NCBI GenBank assembly: GCA_035630295.1
Contig: DASQKY010000027.1
Location: 1 to 64,000, forward strand
Direction of reading: 5' to 3'
DNA length: 64,000 nucleotides
From: Acidimicrobiales bacterium
GTDB taxonomy: Bacteria; Actinomycetota; Acidimicrobiia; Acidimicrobiales; Iamiaceae
Shown: positions 42,138-51,131 of the stretch, piece by piece
Numbering within the stretch: position 1 is the stretch's first letter
Layout: every line of letters begins with the position of its first letter
Notes under the pieces: model-generated
The model's database searches: none
Told to the model about the DNA's origin: nothing
Seen by the model: the letters and a program-made list of their open reading frames with translations, nothing else
Translations under genes and position numbers: made by a program

Positions 42138-44039
42138 ATGGAAAGCAGGGAAATCAGTGTTATTGATCAGGCCAGAAGTCAACAGATATTCGAGATCCCG
42201 CCTGGTGACGCCAGCCAGAAAGTACGCAACAATGGTGGGGATGAATCTGTCTCTGAGGGTCTCACTGCTATGAAGCGTGCCGTCATCTACCTCCGTGTCT
42301 CCACCAAGGAGCAGGCTGAAACCGACTACGGCACCGAAGGCTTCTCCATTCCCGCCCAGCGGGAAGCCTGCCAGCGCAAGGCCGAGGCCCTGGGAGCGGC
42401 GGTGGTTGGCGAGTTCGTTGACCGGGGCGAATCTGCCAAGACTGCTGACCGACCTGAGCTACAGAGGATGCTCAACAGCCTGGCCGCCGAGGCGGTGGAC
42501 CTCGTCATCGTGCACAAGCTCGACCGCCTGGCCCGCTCACGCGCCGATGATGTCGCGATTGCCCTGGCCATGCAGCAGGCCGGTACCCGGCTGGTGTCCG
42601 TCTCGGAGAACGTCGATGAGACGCCGAGCGGCAAGCTGCTGCACGGCATCATGGCGACGATCGCCGAGTTCTACTCATCCAACCTCGCCACCGAAGCTCG
42701 CAAGGGCATGCGCCAGAAGGCCAAGACCGGTGGCACTACGAGCAAGGCACCAACCGGCTACCTGAACGTGCGGGAAGTCATTGACGGGCGGGAAGTTCGT
42801 ACCGTGGCAATCGATCCCGAGCGGGCGCCGCAGATCCGGTGGGCCTTCGAGGCCTTCGCCGGCGGCGAGTACACCTGTCGCACGTTGGCTGAGGAACTGG
42901 ATCGCCGAGGGCTTCGCACCAAGGGCGGGCCCAAGACGACCCCCCGGGCGCTCACCCTGGCCAGCGTCCACGAGATGTTGCGTAACCCTTACTACATCGG
43001 CATCGTCACCTTCGATGGGGTGCAGTACAAGGGCCGACACGACGCCCTGATCGACCTAGCCACCTGGCAGACCGTCCAGAAGGTGCTCACTGACCGTCGT
43101 GCTAGCCAGGAACGTCCGACCAGACGGACCCACTGGCTCAAGGGCCTGCTGCGGTGCGGCTTGTGCGGCGGGGGGATCGGCCTATCCAACTCTCGGGGAA
43201 GCCGAGGCCAGGTGTACCCCTACTTCTACTGTCTGACCAGACAGCGGCACCACAGCTGCGAACTGCCATGGCTCCCGGTCTCAGCGGTTGAGGAATGGGT
43301 CCAGGAGTTCTGGAATGACCTGCCAGTCGAGGCAACCAGCATCAACGAGGTGCGCTCGGCCGTGGTCGAGCACATCGCCCTCACCCGAGAGCTGCACCAC
43401 GAGGAGGTCGGCCGGCAACAGACCCGCCTGAGCGAACTCGACCAGCGCGCAGACAAACTGGTCGAGATGGCTTTTGCTGATGCCATCCCCCTGAAACAGC
43501 TCAAGGAGCAACAGGATCGGATCGCTCGTGAGCGGGCCCGGGCCGAGGAGATCCTGGCCGCCTGCACCATCCGCTTCGACCAACTCTCTGCCAGCCTCGA
43601 TGATGCCCTGGCCCGACTGGACGATCCGGTCGAAACCTACGACCGAGCCAGCAACACGGCCCGTCGGGACCTGCTCGGCGCTGTCTTCACTGGTCTGTAC
43701 CTGACTCCCGAAGGGATTGGAGGAGTCAATCTCAACGAGGTCTACGAGGTGCTATTGGCCGACGATCTGGAGCAGCGGCTCCAGGCCGAGCGCGAAGCTC
43801 TGGCTGAGGGCCGCCTGGCCGATCTGCTCCAGCCCATCCAGACTCACCCGGGCATCCAGCAACAGACCGATGCAGCCTTCGAGAGCCTGATGGCCAGTGC
43901 CTTCAAGGTGCCGACCTGGCAGCGGCCCATAGGCCCGCTGCCCTGGGAACAGAAGAACCCCGACGCTTTGCGCCGGGGTTCGAACGTGACGGTTTTGGTG
44001 GGCGTAACAGGACTCGAACCTGTGGCCTCTGCCGTGTGA
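42138..44039 (+). CDS. Large serine recombinase, C-terminus inside the tRNA antisense
   Basis: A 633-residue protein from ATG 42138, with GGAGGTG 5-6 nt upstream. It has a resolvase domain with catalytic S55 (IYLRVSTKEQ), a recombinase domain (~215-320), a zinc ribbon (CGLCGGG ... HHSC, ~335-375), a coiled coil and a C-terminal tail. The last 14 codons (VGVTGLEPVASAV) and stop are the reverse strand of the 3' half of tRNA-Val; the TGA lies in the anticodon loop. It integrates and probably excises the element here. The gene end is therefore set by the attachment site. Confidence 0.93.
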   Translation: MESREISVIDQARSQQIFEIPPGDASQKVRNNGGDESVSEGLTAMKRAVIYLRVSTKEQAETDYGTEGFSIPAQREACQRKAEALGAAVVGEFVDRGESAKTADRPELQRMLNSLAAEAVDLVIVHKLDRLARSRADDVAIALAMQQAGTRLVSVSENVDETPSGKLLHGIMATIAEFYSSNLATEARKGMRQKAKTGGTTSKAPTGYLNVREVIDGREVRTVAIDPERAPQIRWAFEAFAGGEYTCRTLAEELDRRGLRTKGGPKTTPRALTLASVHEMLRNPYYIGIVTFDGVQYKGRHDALIDLATWQTVQKVLTDRRASQERPTRRTHWLKGLLRCGLCGGGIGLSNSRGSRGQVYPYFYCLTRQRHHSCELPWLPVSAVEEWVQEFWNDLPVEATSINEVRSAVVEHIALTRELHHEEVGRQQTRLSELDQRADKLVEMAFADAIPLKQLKEQQDRIARERARAEEILAACTIRFDQLSASLDDALARLDDPVETYDRASNTARRDLLGAVFTGLYLTPEGIGGVNLNEVYEVLLADDLEQRLQAEREALAEGRLADLLQPIQTHPGIQQQTDAAFESLMASAFKVPTWQRPIGPLPWEQKNPDALRRGSNVTVLVGVTGLEPVASAV

Positions 44040-44072
44040 AGGCAGCGCTCTAGCCGACTGAGCTATACGCCC
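43996..44072 (-). tRNA. tRNA-Val (anticodon CAC)
   Basis: Read on the minus strand from 44072: acceptor GGGCGTA pairing with TACGCCC, a D arm with AGCTCAGTCGGCTAGAGC, anticodon stem CTGCC/GGCAG with loop TTCACAC (anticodon CAC at 44038-44036), T arm ACAGG-TTCGAGT-CCTGT, discriminator A and an encoded CCA. It reads GTG codons. The 3' half overlaps the recombinase gene on the other strand by 44 nt, and the tRNA remains intact. Confidence 0.95.
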
Positions 44073-44120
44073 CGGAGGCGGAGAACCTAGCGCGGCCGGG
44101 GCGGGAGCCCCCAAGCCCGA

Positions 44121-44954
44121 TCAGGGGAGGCGGATGGCGGCCAGCTGGGTCGACTGGGCCACCAGGCGGCCGGCGCTGTCCCACACCTCGCACGTCTCGT
44201 CGACCTTGCCCCCGGCGATCACCCCGACCCGGAAGCGGAGGCGCAGCGGCCCGGGCCGGGGCAGGGCCCGCACGTAGGCGGTGAGGCTCAGCGTCGGCAC
44301 CCAGCCGGTCATGGCCACCTCGAAGGTGGCCGGCGGCAGGGCGTCCACCGCGAACAGGAGGGCCAGCGGGTCGACCGGGCGATCGTCCACGAAGCGCAGC
44401 CAGGCCCGCAGCTCGCCGGCGCCACCGGGCCGGCCCGAGGCGAAGCCGAAGGTGGCCGGGTCGAACGACATGGTGACCACCTTGGCCAGCGGCGGCTCCA
44501 GGGCGCCGGGGACGGCCGGCGGGCGCGACCGGGTCGAGGCCCGGCACACCTCCTCGGTGGGCAGCTCCACCGTCGGCACCTCACCCCAGGCCGGCGGCTC
44601 GGCGTCCAGCCCGGCCACCGTCAGCAGGGACTCGACCCGGGGTGTGCCCTCCTGCACCAGGCGGGCCCGGACCTGCGAAGCCGTCCGGCCCGAGCGCAGC
44701 AGCTCGGTGACCACGGTGGCCGGGCCCACCGTGGGCGGCGTCACGTACGACGAGGTGGCCGCCACCACATGGCGGTCGTCCTGGCCCACCGCCGCCACCG
44801 CGGCCCGGCCCAGCACGGCCAGCAGGTAGCCCCCGTTGGGGTGGCCGTTGACGATCGACATCTCGTCGCGCAGCTCGACGTTCCAGACCTGCTCGGCCTG
44901 CTCGGGATCCGCGGCCGCCGGGACCACGGCGGTGACCTCGTCGAAGAGCGACAC
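44121..44954 (-). CDS. TesB-like acyl-CoA thioesterase family protein
   Basis: A 277-residue protein from GTG 44954. It shows the double-hotdog layout (WNVELRDEMSIVNGHPNGGYLLAVLGRAA; second half LTAYVRALPRPGPLRLRFRV, GKVDETCEVWDSAGRLVAQSTQLAAIR). It hydrolyses acyl-CoA in the cytosol, or is an acyl-CoA-binding relative. It is the first backbone gene right of the tRNA and follows the decarboxylase-like gene by 5 bp in the same direction. Confidence 0.8.
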   Translation of the reverse strand: MSLFDEVTAVVPAAADPEQAEQVWNVELRDEMSIVNGHPNGGYLLAVLGRAAVAAVGQDDRHVVAATSSYVTPPTVGPATVVTELLRSGRTASQVRARLVQEGTPRVESLLTVAGLDAEPPAWGEVPTVELPTEEVCRASTRSRPPAVPGALEPPLAKVVTMSFDPATFGFASGRPGGAGELRAWLRFVDDRPVDPLALLFAVDALPPATFEVAMTGWVPTLSLTAYVRALPRPGPLRLRFRVGVIAGGKVDETCEVWDSAGRLVAQSTQLAAIRLP

Positions 44955-44959
44955 CGGGA

Positions 44960-45622
44960 TCAGGCCGGGCGGTCGGGGCCCCGCAGCAGGGGCTCGGCCG
45001 TGGCCGGCGCCCGCAGGGGGGCCAGGAGGCCGACCGGGGTGCGGGCCGGGGCGATGGTGCGGTGCACCCCGTCGACAGTGGCGCCCAGGTGCCGGCCGGC
45101 CAGGCCGTCGAGGCCGTCCCGGGGCGCCATCTCCACCGTGACCAGCGCCGGGCGGAACAGGCCCCACAGGCGGTCGGGCACCACCACCGGACCGTCGGCC
45201 CGCACCTGCACCAGGCGGTGGGGCATGACCATGGGCACGCCGAAGATCCGGCCCCGGGCCTTCACCGACAGGTCCCGGTCCTCCCACAGGAGCTGCCGCA
45301 CCCCGTCACGGGCGAACCAGCGCAGCTCCCCCACCGACGCCGGCACCCCCCAGTTCATCCGCAGGCCCACCTGAGCGTCGGGCCGGTCGACCACGGCCAG
45401 CACCGCGCACCACCCCATGGTGGCCCCCAGGCGTGCCGGGACCATCACCATGAGCGTGAGGAACGGCCCCACCGGCGAGTCGGTGTAGCGCACCGCGGCC
45501 ACCGCCGTGGGGCCGGGCGCGGCCCGGATCTCGTCCGGGAGGGCGATCTGCGGGCGCGTACGGGTGAGGCAGACCATGGCCTCGCCCCGCAACGCCCAGG
45601 GAGCATGCGGCGGCGCCGTCAC
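44960..45622 (-). CDS. Acetoacetate decarboxylase-like protein
   Basis: A 220-residue protein. VAAVRYTDSPVGPFLTLMVMVPARLG and RLVQVRADGPVVVPDRLWGLFRPALVTVEM are reminiscent of the ADC superfamily. The Schiff-base lysine cannot be confidently placed, so it may be a non-decarboxylating relative. It is probably in an operon with the thioesterase. Confidence 0.6.
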   Translation of the reverse strand: MTAPPHAPWALRGEAMVCLTRTRPQIALPDEIRAAPGPTAVAAVRYTDSPVGPFLTLMVMVPARLGATMGWCAVLAVVDRPDAQVGLRMNWGVPASVGELRWFARDGVRQLLWEDRDLSVKARGRIFGVPMVMPHRLVQVRADGPVVVPDRLWGLFRPALVTVEMAPRDGLDGLAGRHLGATVDGVHRTIAPARTPVGLLAPLRAPATAEPLLRGPDRPA

Positions 45623-45662
45623 GGGACCGAGGCTACCCCCGCCGGACGCCCGTCATCGCTCC

Positions 45663-47063
45663 TCAGCCCACGGGGGCCCGGCCGGTGACGCCGACGGCCT
45701 CCTCCAGGTAGGCCAACACCCGGAGGACGGCGGCATCGGCGTGCTGGGCCCCCACCACCTGGAGGCCCACCGGCACCCCGTCGTCGGTGTGGCCCACGCA
45801 CACCGTCCCGGCCGGCGAGCGGGTCAGGTTGAAGGGGTACGTGAAGCGGATCCAGTTGGGGTCGGGCTGGCCGTCGATGGTGCCCATGTGCCACGGCGCC
45901 GGCACCCGGGCCGCAACCACCGGGGTCAGCAGGAACGACACGTCGTGGAGCAGGGTGGCCAGGGTGTGGTTGAGCTGGTGGCAGGCGTCCTGGGCCGCGA
46001 CCACCGCCCCGGCCCCCAGGCCCTGGGCCGTCTCCACCGCGAACTGGATCGACGGGTCGAGCAGCTCCCACTCGGCCGTGCCCTGCAGGTCGCCCACCGT
46101 GCGCAGGTGCGAGGCCGAGGTCAGGGCCAGCCAGGCGTCGACCGGGTCGACGGGGAACACCGACGGCTCCTCCACCACGTCGCAGCCGGTGGTGGCCAGC
46201 CGCTCCACCGCGGCCCGGCACACGGCGGCCACCGCCGGGTCGACCGGGGCGTAGCCCAGGGTCGGCGACCAGGCCACCCGCAGCGGGGGGTGGGGGTCGT
46301 CGAGCTGGGGCCGCCACGGCTCCCGGGGCCGGGGCAGGCTGCGCAGGTCGCTGGGGTCGGGCCCCACCACCGCGTCCAGCACCAGGGCCGCGTCCCGGGC
46401 CCGGGCCGTCATCGGCCCCTTGGCCGACAGGTCGGCCCAGTTCGGCGGCGTGGCCCCACCGACGGGCACCCGGCCCAGCGACGGCTTGAACCCGGTGAGC
46501 CCGCAGATGGCGGCCGGGATGCGGATGGAGCCACCCCCGTCGCTGCCGGTGGCCAGGGGGACCATGCCCGCCGCCACCGCCACCGCGCTGCCCCCCGACG
46601 AGCCGCCGGCCGAGCGCTCCGGGTTCCAGGGGTTGACCGTGGGCGGGCCCAGGCGGTTGCTGGTGTCGCCCTTGCAGCCCAGTTCCGGGGTGTTGGTCTT
46701 GCCCACCACCACGCAGCCGGCGGCCTTGAGTCGGGACACGAACAGCGAGTCCACCGCGGCCGGGGCGTCGTCGGCCGAGAGGGCCGAGCCGTGGGTGGTG
46801 CGAAACCCCGCCGCGTCCTCCAGGTCCTTGACCCCGATGGGGATGCCGGCCAGCGGGCCGACATCGGCCCCCGAGGCCAGGGCCTCGTCGACCAGGGCGG
46901 CGTCGGCCAGGGCCCGCTCGCCGTCCACGGCCAGGAAGGCGTGGTAGGTGCCGTCCAGGGCCTCGATCCGCTCGACCGCGGCCCCGGCCAGCTCCCGGGC
47001 GCTGACCTCCCGCCGCCGCACCCGGGCCGCCAGGTCCTCGACGGTGTGCTCTCGGAAGTCCAC
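45663..47063 (-). CDS. Amidase signature-family hydrolase
   Basis: A 466-residue protein from GTG 47063 (GAGGAG upstream). The Ser-cisSer-Lys triad is visible: Lys in IGVKD, the glycine-rich AGGSSGGS and Ser in GSDGGGSIR. It lacks GatB partners nearby, so it is a stand-alone amidase rather than a GatA subunit. The substrate is unknown. It is divergent from the MFS gene. Confidence 0.9.
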   Translation of the reverse strand: MDFREHTVEDLAARVRRREVSARELAGAAVERIEALDGTYHAFLAVDGERALADAALVDEALASGADVGPLAGIPIGVKDLEDAAGFRTTHGSALSADDAPAAVDSLFVSRLKAAGCVVVGKTNTPELGCKGDTSNRLGPPTVNPWNPERSAGGSSGGSAVAVAAGMVPLATGSDGGGSIRIPAAICGLTGFKPSLGRVPVGGATPPNWADLSAKGPMTARARDAALVLDAVVGPDPSDLRSLPRPREPWRPQLDDPHPPLRVAWSPTLGYAPVDPAVAAVCRAAVERLATTGCDVVEEPSVFPVDPVDAWLALTSASHLRTVGDLQGTAEWELLDPSIQFAVETAQGLGAGAVVAAQDACHQLNHTLATLLHDVSFLLTPVVAARVPAPWHMGTIDGQPDPNWIRFTYPFNLTRSPAGTVCVGHTDDGVPVGLQVVGAQHADAAVLRVLAYLEEAVGVTGRAPVG

Positions 47064-47213
47064 GGGCGCTCCTCGACGGCAGGCGGCGACGGCCCACCCT
47101 ACGGCGGGTCCCCCGGCGGCGCGGGCGGCCGTCGGGGGCCCGGGCGACGGCCCGCCGGGAGCCCACTTGACCCGTTGGTCAGGCCGGTGGGGCGAGCCGT
47201 ATCCTGCCCTCCG

Positions 47214-48530
47214 ATGCCCGACCCCGACGCCCTCCCCACGGCCCCCGGCCGGCCCGAGGAGGCGCTGGAGGACGTGGAGGACGCCCTGCTGGAGGGGGAC
47301 CGCACCTTCACCCCGGGGACGGCCCGGGCCGCCTTCTCCCACCGCACCTTCCGCACCGTCTACCTGGGGGCCCTCGCCTCCAACGTGGGCTCCTGGATGC
47401 AGAACGTGGTGCTGGGGGCCCTGGCCTACGACCTGACCGGGTCGGGCGTGTTCGTGGGGGTGGTCACCGCGGCCCAGCTCGGGCCCCTCCTCCTGCTGTC
47501 GCTGGTGGGCGGGGCCATGGCCGACACCTACGACCGCAAGAAGCTGCTGGTCGGCCTGTCGCTCCAGCAGGCGCTGTTCTCGGTGTTGCTGGCCGGGGTG
47601 GTGCTGGGCCACTCCCCCAACCGGGTGGTGCTGGTGCTGGTGGTGCTGGCCATCGGGTCCGGCAACGCCCTCTACGCCCCGGCCTTCAGCGCCGTGGTGC
47701 CCCTCCTGGTGCCCCGCCGGGACCTGGCCGGGGCCATCTCCCTCAACTCGGTGCAGATGAACGCCTCCCGGGTCATCGGCCCGGCCATCGGCAGCGTGCT
47801 GTTCGCCCGGTTCGGGGCCTCGTGGGTGTTCCTGCTCAACGCGGCCAGCTACGCGGCGGTGATCGCCACCCTCCTGCGGGTCCCCCTCCCCGACCCGCCG
47901 TCGTCGGGCACCCAGGGCCTGCACCGCCTGCTGGAGGGCCTGGCGTATGCCCGCCGCCACCGAGCGGTGGGCCAGGCCGTGGGGACCATCTTCGTGTTCT
48001 CGTTCCTGTCCCTGCCCTTCATCACCCAGCTGCCCACCCTGGCCGACGAGAACCTGGGCATCGCGGCCAAGAGCGAGGCCTACGGGCTGCTCTACGCCGC
48101 CTTCGGCCTGGGGGCGGTGGCCGGGGCCCTGTCGGTGGGCACGCTGTTCGCCGGGGCCGACAAGGCCCGCCTGACCCGGATCGGCCTGGGCGTGTTCGCC
48201 GGCCTGCTGGCCGTCTTCGCCCTGCTGCGGGCCGCCCCCCTGGCCTACCCGGCCCTCTTCGCGGTGGGGGCCGTGTACTTCGCGGTGATCACCTCGCTGT
48301 CCACGGTGCTGCAGGAGGACCTGGACGACCGGGTCCGGGGCAAGGTCATGGCCCTGTGGATCATGGGCTTCGGGGGCACCGTCCCCTTCGGCGGCCTGGT
48401 CGGAGGCTGGTTCGCCGAGCGCACCTCGATCACCCTCATGGTCCTGGTGGGGTCGGTGGTGGCCGTGGCCCTGGGCCTGCTGGTGCCGTTCCGGCCCGGG
48501 CCCGACGAGGGGGCCGCGGGGGCGGGGTAG
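47214..48530 (+). CDS. MFS transporter, EntS-like exporter type
   Basis: A 438-residue protein with ~11-12 membrane helices. FRTVYLGALASNVGSWMQNVVLGALAYDLTGS and GGAMADTYDRKKLL are the start and cytosolic loop motif A of the MFS_3 (enterobactin-exporter-like) group. It would export a small molecule. MurF follows 10 bp later on the same strand, but is functionally unrelated. Confidence 0.9.
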   Translation: MPDPDALPTAPGRPEEALEDVEDALLEGDRTFTPGTARAAFSHRTFRTVYLGALASNVGSWMQNVVLGALAYDLTGSGVFVGVVTAAQLGPLLLLSLVGGAMADTYDRKKLLVGLSLQQALFSVLLAGVVLGHSPNRVVLVLVVLAIGSGNALYAPAFSAVVPLLVPRRDLAGAISLNSVQMNASRVIGPAIGSVLFARFGASWVFLLNAASYAAVIATLLRVPLPDPPSSGTQGLHRLLEGLAYARRHRAVGQAVGTIFVFSFLSLPFITQLPTLADENLGIAAKSEAYGLLYAAFGLGAVAGALSVGTLFAGADKARLTRIGLGVFAGLLAVFALLRAAPLAYPALFAVGAVYFAVITSLSTVLQEDLDDRVRGKVMALWIMGFGGTVPFGGLVGGWFAERTSITLMVLVGSVVAVALGLLVPFRPGPDEGAAGAG

Positions 48531-48540
48531 GTTCCGCCGG

Positions 48541-49875
48541 ATGCGCCTGCGCCTCGACGAGATCGCCTCCGCCGCCGGGGGCACGGTGGACGGCGACGGG
48601 GCGGTGGAGGTCGATGGGCTCTCGGTCGACAGCCGCGCCCTGCCCCCGGGGGCGGGCTTCGTGGCCCTGGTGGCCGAGCGCGACGGACACGACTTCCTGC
48701 CGGCGGCGGCGGCGGCGGGGGCGGGGGCCGCCCTGGTCTCGCGGGACGGGACCGAGCCTGGCCTGCCCACCGTCCGGGTCGACGACACCGCCGCCGCCCT
48801 GCTGGCCGTGGGCCGCCTGGCCCGGGGTCGGCTGCCCGACCGGGTGGTGGGCATCACCGGCTCGGTGGGCAAGACCTCGACCAAGGACCTGCTGGCCGCC
48901 GTGCTGCGGGCCCGCTGGGCGGTGGCGGCCAGCGCCCGTTCGTTCAACAACGAGATCGGCGTGCCCCTCACCCTGGCCGGCGCTCCGGAGGGGACCGAGG
49001 CCGCGGTGATCGAGATGGGGGCCCGGGGACCGGGGCACGTCGGCCTGCTGTGCGACGTGGCCCGGCCCACCGCCGCGGTGGTCACCGCGGTGGCCGACGC
49101 CCACCTGGAGACGTTCGGTTCGGTCGACGACGTGGCCCGGGCCAAGGGGGAGCTGGTCGAGGCCCTGCCGGCCGACGGGGTGGCCGTGCTCAACGCCGAT
49201 GACCGGCGGGTGGCGGCCATGGCCGGCCGGACCCGGGCCCGGGTGCTCACCTACGGCCTGGGCCGCGGCACCCCGGCCGAGGTGCGGGGGGTCGACGTGG
49301 TCCTGGACGAGGCCCTCCGGCCCCGGCTCCGCCTCCAGACCCCGTGGGGCGAGGTGGAGGTCCGCCTGGCCGTGCACGGCGCCCACCAGGCCGCCAACGC
49401 GGTGGGGGCCGCGGCCTGCGGGCTGGCCCTCGGGGTCGACCTGGACGACGTGGGCGAGGCCCTGTCCACCGCGGCCGTGTCGGGGCTGCGCATGGACGTG
49501 CGGCGGGCCACGTCGGGGGCGGTGGTGGTGAACGACGCCTACAACGCCAACCCCACCTCCACCCGGGCCGCCCTCGACGCCCTGGCCGCCCTGCCCGGCG
49601 TCGGCCGCCGCGTCGCCCTGCTGGGCCGCATGGCCGAGCTGGGGCCGGCCGCGGAGCGGCTCCACGCCGAGGTGGCGGCCCACGCCGCCGCCCGGGGCAT
49701 CCGGGTCATCAGCGTCGCCGCCCCCGGCTACGGGGTCGACCCCGCCGATGCCGCCCCCGACCTGGAGGCGGCCCTGGCCCTCCTGGGCCCGGTGGGCGAC
49801 GGCGACGCCGTGCTGGTCAAGGGCAGCCGGGTGGCCGCCCTGGAGCGGGCCGCAGCCGCCCTCCTCGCTCCCTGA
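48541..49875 (+). CDS. murF: UDP-N-acetylmuramoyl-tripeptide--D-alanyl-D-alanine ligase
   Basis: A 444-residue Mur ligase. An N-terminal MurF-specific domain (VEVDGLSVDSRALPPGAGFVAL) is followed by the P-loop GITGSVGKTSTKD, EMGARGPGHVGLLC, NDAYNANPTSTRAALDAL and a C-terminal Rossmann domain. It adds D-Ala-D-Ala to UDP-MurNAc-tripeptide in the cytosol. The D-Ala-D-Ala ligase gene follows, so substrate production and use are paired, outside any dcw-like cluster. Confidence 0.96.
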   Translation: MRLRLDEIASAAGGTVDGDGAVEVDGLSVDSRALPPGAGFVALVAERDGHDFLPAAAAAGAGAALVSRDGTEPGLPTVRVDDTAAALLAVGRLARGRLPDRVVGITGSVGKTSTKDLLAAVLRARWAVAASARSFNNEIGVPLTLAGAPEGTEAAVIEMGARGPGHVGLLCDVARPTAAVVTAVADAHLETFGSVDDVARAKGELVEALPADGVAVLNADDRRVAAMAGRTRARVLTYGLGRGTPAEVRGVDVVLDEALRPRLRLQTPWGEVEVRLAVHGAHQAANAVGAAACGLALGVDLDDVGEALSTAAVSGLRMDVRRATSGAVVVNDAYNANPTSTRAALDALAALPGVGRRVALLGRMAELGPAAERLHAEVAAHAAARGIRVISVAAPGYGVDPADAAPDLEAALALLGPVGDGDAVLVKGSRVAALERAAAALLAP

Positions 49876-49936
49876 CCCGGGTCGGGCCACGCCGATCGGA
49901 CAGGCGCCGGTCGGCCCGGCGGTAGCCTCGGCGGCC

Positions 49937-51025
49937 ATGCCCGACCAGCCCCGGACCCGCCTCGTCGTCCTGTTCGGGGGGGTGTCGGCCGAGCGCGACG
50001 TGTCGTGCGTGTCGGCGGCCCACGTGCTGGCCGCCGTCGACCCCGAGCGCTTCGACGTCGTCCCCGTGGGGATCGACCCGGGGGGTCGGTGGGTGCTGGC
50101 CGAGGAGGCCAAGGCCCTGCTCGACAGCGGGCGCGGGAGCGAGATCGGGTCCACCGTAGCCGTGGCCGGCACCGAGCTGGAGCCCCTGCCCGCCGTGCGG
50201 CCCACCGAGCCGGGCCAGCAGGTCGTCGTGCTGCCCCTCGTCCACGGGCCCCTGGGCGAGGACGGCACCGTGCAGGGGATGCTGGAGCTGGCCGGCGTGC
50301 CCTACGTCGGCTCCGGGGTCCTGGGCTCGGCGCTGTGCATGGACAAGGTGGCGGCCAAGGCCGCGGCCGCGGCGGCCGGCCTCCCCCAGGCCCGGCACCT
50401 GGCCTGCCGCGACGTCGATGCCGGGCCGGCCTTCCTCCGGCAGGTGGTGGAGGAGCTCGGGCTGCCGGCCTTCGTGAAGCCGGCCAACCTGGGCTCGTCG
50501 GTCGGCGTGTCCCGGGCCGCCGATCCCGACGCGCTGGCCGGGGCCGTGGCCGACGCCCTGCGCTACGACGAGTGGGTCGTGGTCGAGGAGGCCATCACCG
50601 GCCGGGAGGTCGAGCTGGGGGTGCTGGGCAACGCCGAGCCCCGGGTCTCGGTGCCGGGCGAGATCGTGCCCACCCACGAGTTCTACGACTACGAGGACAA
50701 GTACGTCGACGGCGCCGCCGACCTGATCGTCCCCGCCGACCTGCCCCCCGAGGTGACCCGGCAGGCTCAGGACCTGGCCCTCCGGGCCTACCGGGCCCTG
50801 CGCTGCGACGGCTACGCCCGGGTCGACCTGTTCTGGGAGGAGGGCGGCCGGGGCCTGCTCCTCAACGAGATCAACACCATCCCCGGCTTCACGCCGTACT
50901 CGATGTTCCCGTCCCTGTGGGCGGCCTCGGGCCTGGCCTACCCCGACCTGATCGCCGAGATGGTGCACCTCGGGCTCGAGCGCCACGCCCACCGGGCCGG
51001 CTTCGGCCGCCCGCAGCCCGCCTGA
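49937..51025 (+). CDS. ddl: D-alanine--D-alanine ligase
   Basis: A 362-residue ATP-grasp enzyme: LFGGVSAERDVSCVSAAHV at the N-terminus, GEDGTVQGMLELAGVPYVGSGV, KPANLGSSVGVSRA, and EINTIPGFTPYSMFPSLW at the C-terminus. The Tyr-containing Y-type/EINT end fits a D-Ala-D-Ala rather than D-Lac ligase, though this was not checked formally. It is in a pair with murF. Confidence 0.96.
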   Translation: MPDQPRTRLVVLFGGVSAERDVSCVSAAHVLAAVDPERFDVVPVGIDPGGRWVLAEEAKALLDSGRGSEIGSTVAVAGTELEPLPAVRPTEPGQQVVVLPLVHGPLGEDGTVQGMLELAGVPYVGSGVLGSALCMDKVAAKAAAAAAGLPQARHLACRDVDAGPAFLRQVVEELGLPAFVKPANLGSSVGVSRAADPDALAGAVADALRYDEWVVVEEAITGREVELGVLGNAEPRVSVPGEIVPTHEFYDYEDKYVDGAADLIVPADLPPEVTRQAQDLALRAYRALRCDGYARVDLFWEEGGRGLLLNEINTIPGFTPYSMFPSLWAASGLAYPDLIAEMVHLGLERHAHRAGFGRPQPA

Positions 51026-51131
51026 GGCGGCCCCGGCCCGGGCCCGGGCCGCCGGGGGTCGTCGCCCCTCGGCGGCGAGCAGGACGTAGGGTCGACGTGC
51101 CGTGGCCGACACGGCGACGGAGGAGGGTCCC

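Larger units (their letters stand above)
8930..44039. mobile_element. Accessory region ending in an integrative/conjugative element at tRNA-Val
   Basis: Between the aldolase-like gene and tRNA-Val(CAC), GC content and codon use fall and vary. Genes are mostly unknown, membrane-anchored or mobile. The right end (36,093-44,039) is a coherent integrative/conjugative module ending with a serine recombinase inside the tRNA. The right boundary is firm. The left boundary is estimated from composition only: no copy of the tRNA 3' half was found near 8.9 kb or elsewhere to the left by eye. The region is probably layered, with recombinase relics at 16.8-19.8 kb. Confidence 0.55.

Noticed and set aside
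45507-47210. Long plus-strand open frame running into the MFS gene
   Set aside because: It is an antisense shadow of the amidase in very GC-rich DNA; the MFS protein starts at ATG 47214.
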